DNA of 64,000 bases, taken from contig NZ_JACXST010000001.1 of NCBI RefSeq assembly GCF_014850975.1, forward strand, positions 1,426,001-1,490,000, in the 5' to 3' direction. The DNA comes from Methylomonas fluvii. Lineage in GTDB: Bacteria; Pseudomonadota; Gammaproteobacteria; Methylococcales; Methylomonadaceae. The number at the start of each line of letters is the position of its first letter. The first letter of the stretch is position 1. Shown one piece after another: positions 62,544 through 64,000 of the stretch. The translations under genes were made by a program, and so were the position numbers. The notes beneath the pieces were generated by a model, which worked only from the letters and a program-made list of their open reading frames with translations, was not told where the DNA came from and ran no database searches.

Positions 62544-63593
62544 ATGATAAATTCTGCCACCATCCAGATTACCCCGGAGATTCTTGGCTTAATCGCCAAC
62601 ATTGATGAGTTCAAAGGCGCCTGGCGTGCATTGGGCACACTGGCGCCTGATCGCCTTTCCGCATTGCGACGAGTCGCAACGATTGAAAGCATCGGGTCAT
62701 CCACTCGCATTGAAGGCAGCAAATTATCCGACCGCGATGTTGAGCGCTTGTTGTCGAGTTTGCAGATCAAGACCTTTACCACACGAGACGAACAGGAAGT
62801 GGCGGGTTATGCCGAAGTCATGGATTTGATAATTGCTTCCTGGGCGGACATCGCGCTGACCGAGAACCACATCAAGCAATTGCACCGCGACCTGCTGGTC
62901 TACAGCGAAAAGGATGCCTGGCATCGAGGTAACTACAAATCGTCCTCCAACAGCGTGGTTGCTTTTGACGAAAACGGATTGCAACTTGGCGTGGTATTCG
63001 AAACCGCTACGCCCTTTGATACCCCAAGATTAATGACCGAATTGGTTACGTGGATTCAGGAAGAACGCAGTTCAGCGCGACTGCATCCGTTGTTATTGAT
63101 TGGTTTGTGGGTAGTTATTTTCCTTGAAATCCATCCTTTTCAAGATGGTAATGGCCGATTGAGTAGAGTGTTGACCACATTGCTGCTTTTACAAGCAGGT
63201 TATAGCTACGTGCCTTATAGCTCGCTGGAAAGCGTCATCGAAATGAACAAGGAAGCCTATTATCTGGCGTTAAGACAGACCCAGGGAACGATTCGGACCG
63301 AAGCGCCGAACTGGCAACCTTGGCTTTTGTTTTTCTTGCGTTCGCTTGCCGAGCAAATGCGTCGCCTCAACAAAAAAGTAGAGCGTGAAAAATTGGTTCT
63401 GGCGCCGTTGCCTGAGCTATCGCTGCAGATTGTCGAATTTACTCGAGAACACGGTCGCATGACGATGGCAGATGCCATCAGACTAACTGGAAGTAGTCGA
63501 AATACCCTGAAACAACATTTCAGGGCGCTGGTTGAGCAGAGGCACCTTAATCAACATGGTAGTGGTCGCGGTGTTTGGTATGAGCTTCGCTGA
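62544..63593 (+). CDS. Fic-family AMP-transferase with self-inhibitory motif
   Basis: A 349-residue Fic enzyme. Active motif HPFQDGNGRLSR is intact. An N-terminal inhibitory helix motif SSTRIEG (S/TxxxEG) marks class II Fic proteins that carry their own inhibitor. The C-terminal ~70 residues form a winged helix (MTMADAIRLTGSSRNTLKQHFRAL). The frame extends back to 62448; ATG 62544 is chosen to keep the conserved core start. Confidence 0.88.
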   Translation: MINSATIQITPEILGLIANIDEFKGAWRALGTLAPDRLSALRRVATIESIGSSTRIEGSKLSDRDVERLLSSLQIKTFTTRDEQEVAGYAEVMDLIIASWADIALTENHIKQLHRDLLVYSEKDAWHRGNYKSSSNSVVAFDENGLQLGVVFETATPFDTPRLMTELVTWIQEERSSARLHPLLLIGLWVVIFLEIHPFQDGNGRLSRVLTTLLLLQAGYSYVPYSSLESVIEMNKEAYYLALRQTQGTIRTEAPNWQPWLLFFLRSLAEQMRRLNKKVEREKLVLAPLPELSLQIVEFTREHGRMTMADAIRLTGSSRNTLKQHFRALVEQRHLNQHGSGRGVWYELR

Positions 63594-63788
63594 TCCAAAA
63601 TGAATCTCGGTTCAATTGCGAAATCGGGAATTGAACCACTTGCCAAACCAGCCGGCGAAACCTGCGTAAAAACAGCAGATTTCTGGCATTTCAAAAGGCC
63701 ATCAAAACCACTTCCTTAACAAACCCGCAAATCCCGGCATCCTTTTGCAATCGCAGAGTGGAAGCAGTTTGTCGCGGGTGGGGCACCA
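63594..63788. other. Intergenic region with GGTTCAATT inverted repeat
   Basis: GGTTCAATT (63609-63617) pairs with AATTGAACC. The sequence recalls a tRNA/tmRNA T-loop but no full cloverleaf forms. No gene seen. Confidence 0.4.
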
Positions 63789-63862
63789 CCACCAAATTAT
63801 CAAAGCCCAACTGGTCTCAGTTGGGCTTTTTTATTGCCTGTTACTGTGGGTTCGTGCGCGGC
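63789..63862 (+). other. CCACCAA-terminator module B (att-like)
   Basis: CCACCAA (63789-63795), AAAGCCCAACT/AGTTGGGCTTTTTT hairpin, then TTGCCTG...GGGTTCGTGCG. Homologous to module A. The final 138 bases hold no complete gene; GGAGG at the window edge suggests one starts just outside. Confidence 0.6.
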
Positions 63863-64000
63863 GTGTTGGTCCTGTGGGTTTCGGCATCGGGTACAAATTA
63901 ATTCGCTCTTGGGTTTGAGTCAACTTGGTGCGTATTTTTGTGAACTCCAACGGGAAGTTCGTCCTTTTGGTGCGTCGCGCCGCTATTTGGCTTAGGAGGC

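Noticed and set aside
63600-63640. tRNA or second tmRNA fragment at the GGTTCAATT palindrome
   Set aside because: Only a T-loop-like stretch is present; acceptor, D and anticodon arms cannot be drawn.
1-64000. CRISPR array
   Set aside because: No regularly spaced direct repeats with unique spacers were seen; repeated elements are palindromic and dispersed.

Overview
The window looks like a chromosomal segment of a gammaproteobacterium, most probably a methanotroph of the Methylomonas type. This is an inference from codon usage, moderate GC, PEP-CTERM-type secreted proteins, many palindromic intergenic repeats and an oxygen-tolerant uptake hydrogenase; no 16S rRNA or methane monooxygenase gene lies inside the window to prove it.

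Layout. Positions 1-6000 hold housekeeping genes: diacylglycerol kinase, a PfkB sugar/nucleoside kinase, MazG, the MsrPQ periplasmic methionine-sulfoxide repair pair, a DEDD-type exonuclease and small unknowns. Positions 6270-28402 hold one large [NiFe]-hydrogenase locus in the order hupS-hupL-orf-hupC-hupD-hupF-hupG, hupH-I-J-K-hypA-B-C-D, hypE-hypF. The small subunit carries all six proximal-cluster cysteines typical of group 1d oxygen-tolerant enzymes, and a sigma-54-like promoter lies upstream. The locus is split twice. Between hupG and hupH lie three copies of a ~250-bp structured repeat, a decayed BrnT-like toxin with an intact antitoxin, and an AT-rich orphan secreted protein. Between hypD and hypE lie a small cytochrome c, two toxin-antitoxin pairs, a DUF3800 protein and a complete IS5-type insertion sequence with a 4-bp target duplication. 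hypF itself carries an in-frame palindromic insertion.

Positions 28388-30422 hold a Septu-like defence pair (PtuB HNH nuclease, PtuA ATPase). It is followed by an orphan RND efflux permease, several exported proteins with VPEP or VPxPA C-terminal sorting tails (two are tandem paralogues behind a sigma-54-like promoter), and a tandem HD/HD-GYP protein. Positions 40074-42577 are dnaB-alr. Then come toxin-antitoxin genes, a VPVPA-CTERM protein, and a minus-strand operon of response regulator, sensor kinase, outer-membrane barrel protein and cupredoxin-like protein. A beta-propeller lactonase and a Tat-exported haloacid dehalogenase follow.

Positions 51590-55241 hold the ATP sulfurylase genes cysN and cysD, separated by a Doc-type toxin, its antitoxin and an excalibur-domain protein. 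After an SPINDLY-type O-GlcNAc transferase lacking its TPR region come trxC, an HtpX-like protease, cbpM-cbpA and the tmRNA gene ssrA. Downstream of ssrA the sequence looks like the remains of successive integrations: a small secreted protein, a DNA methyltransferase broken by a 7-bp duplication and 5' truncation, a Fic AMP-transferase, and two related 'CCACCAA plus terminator' modules.
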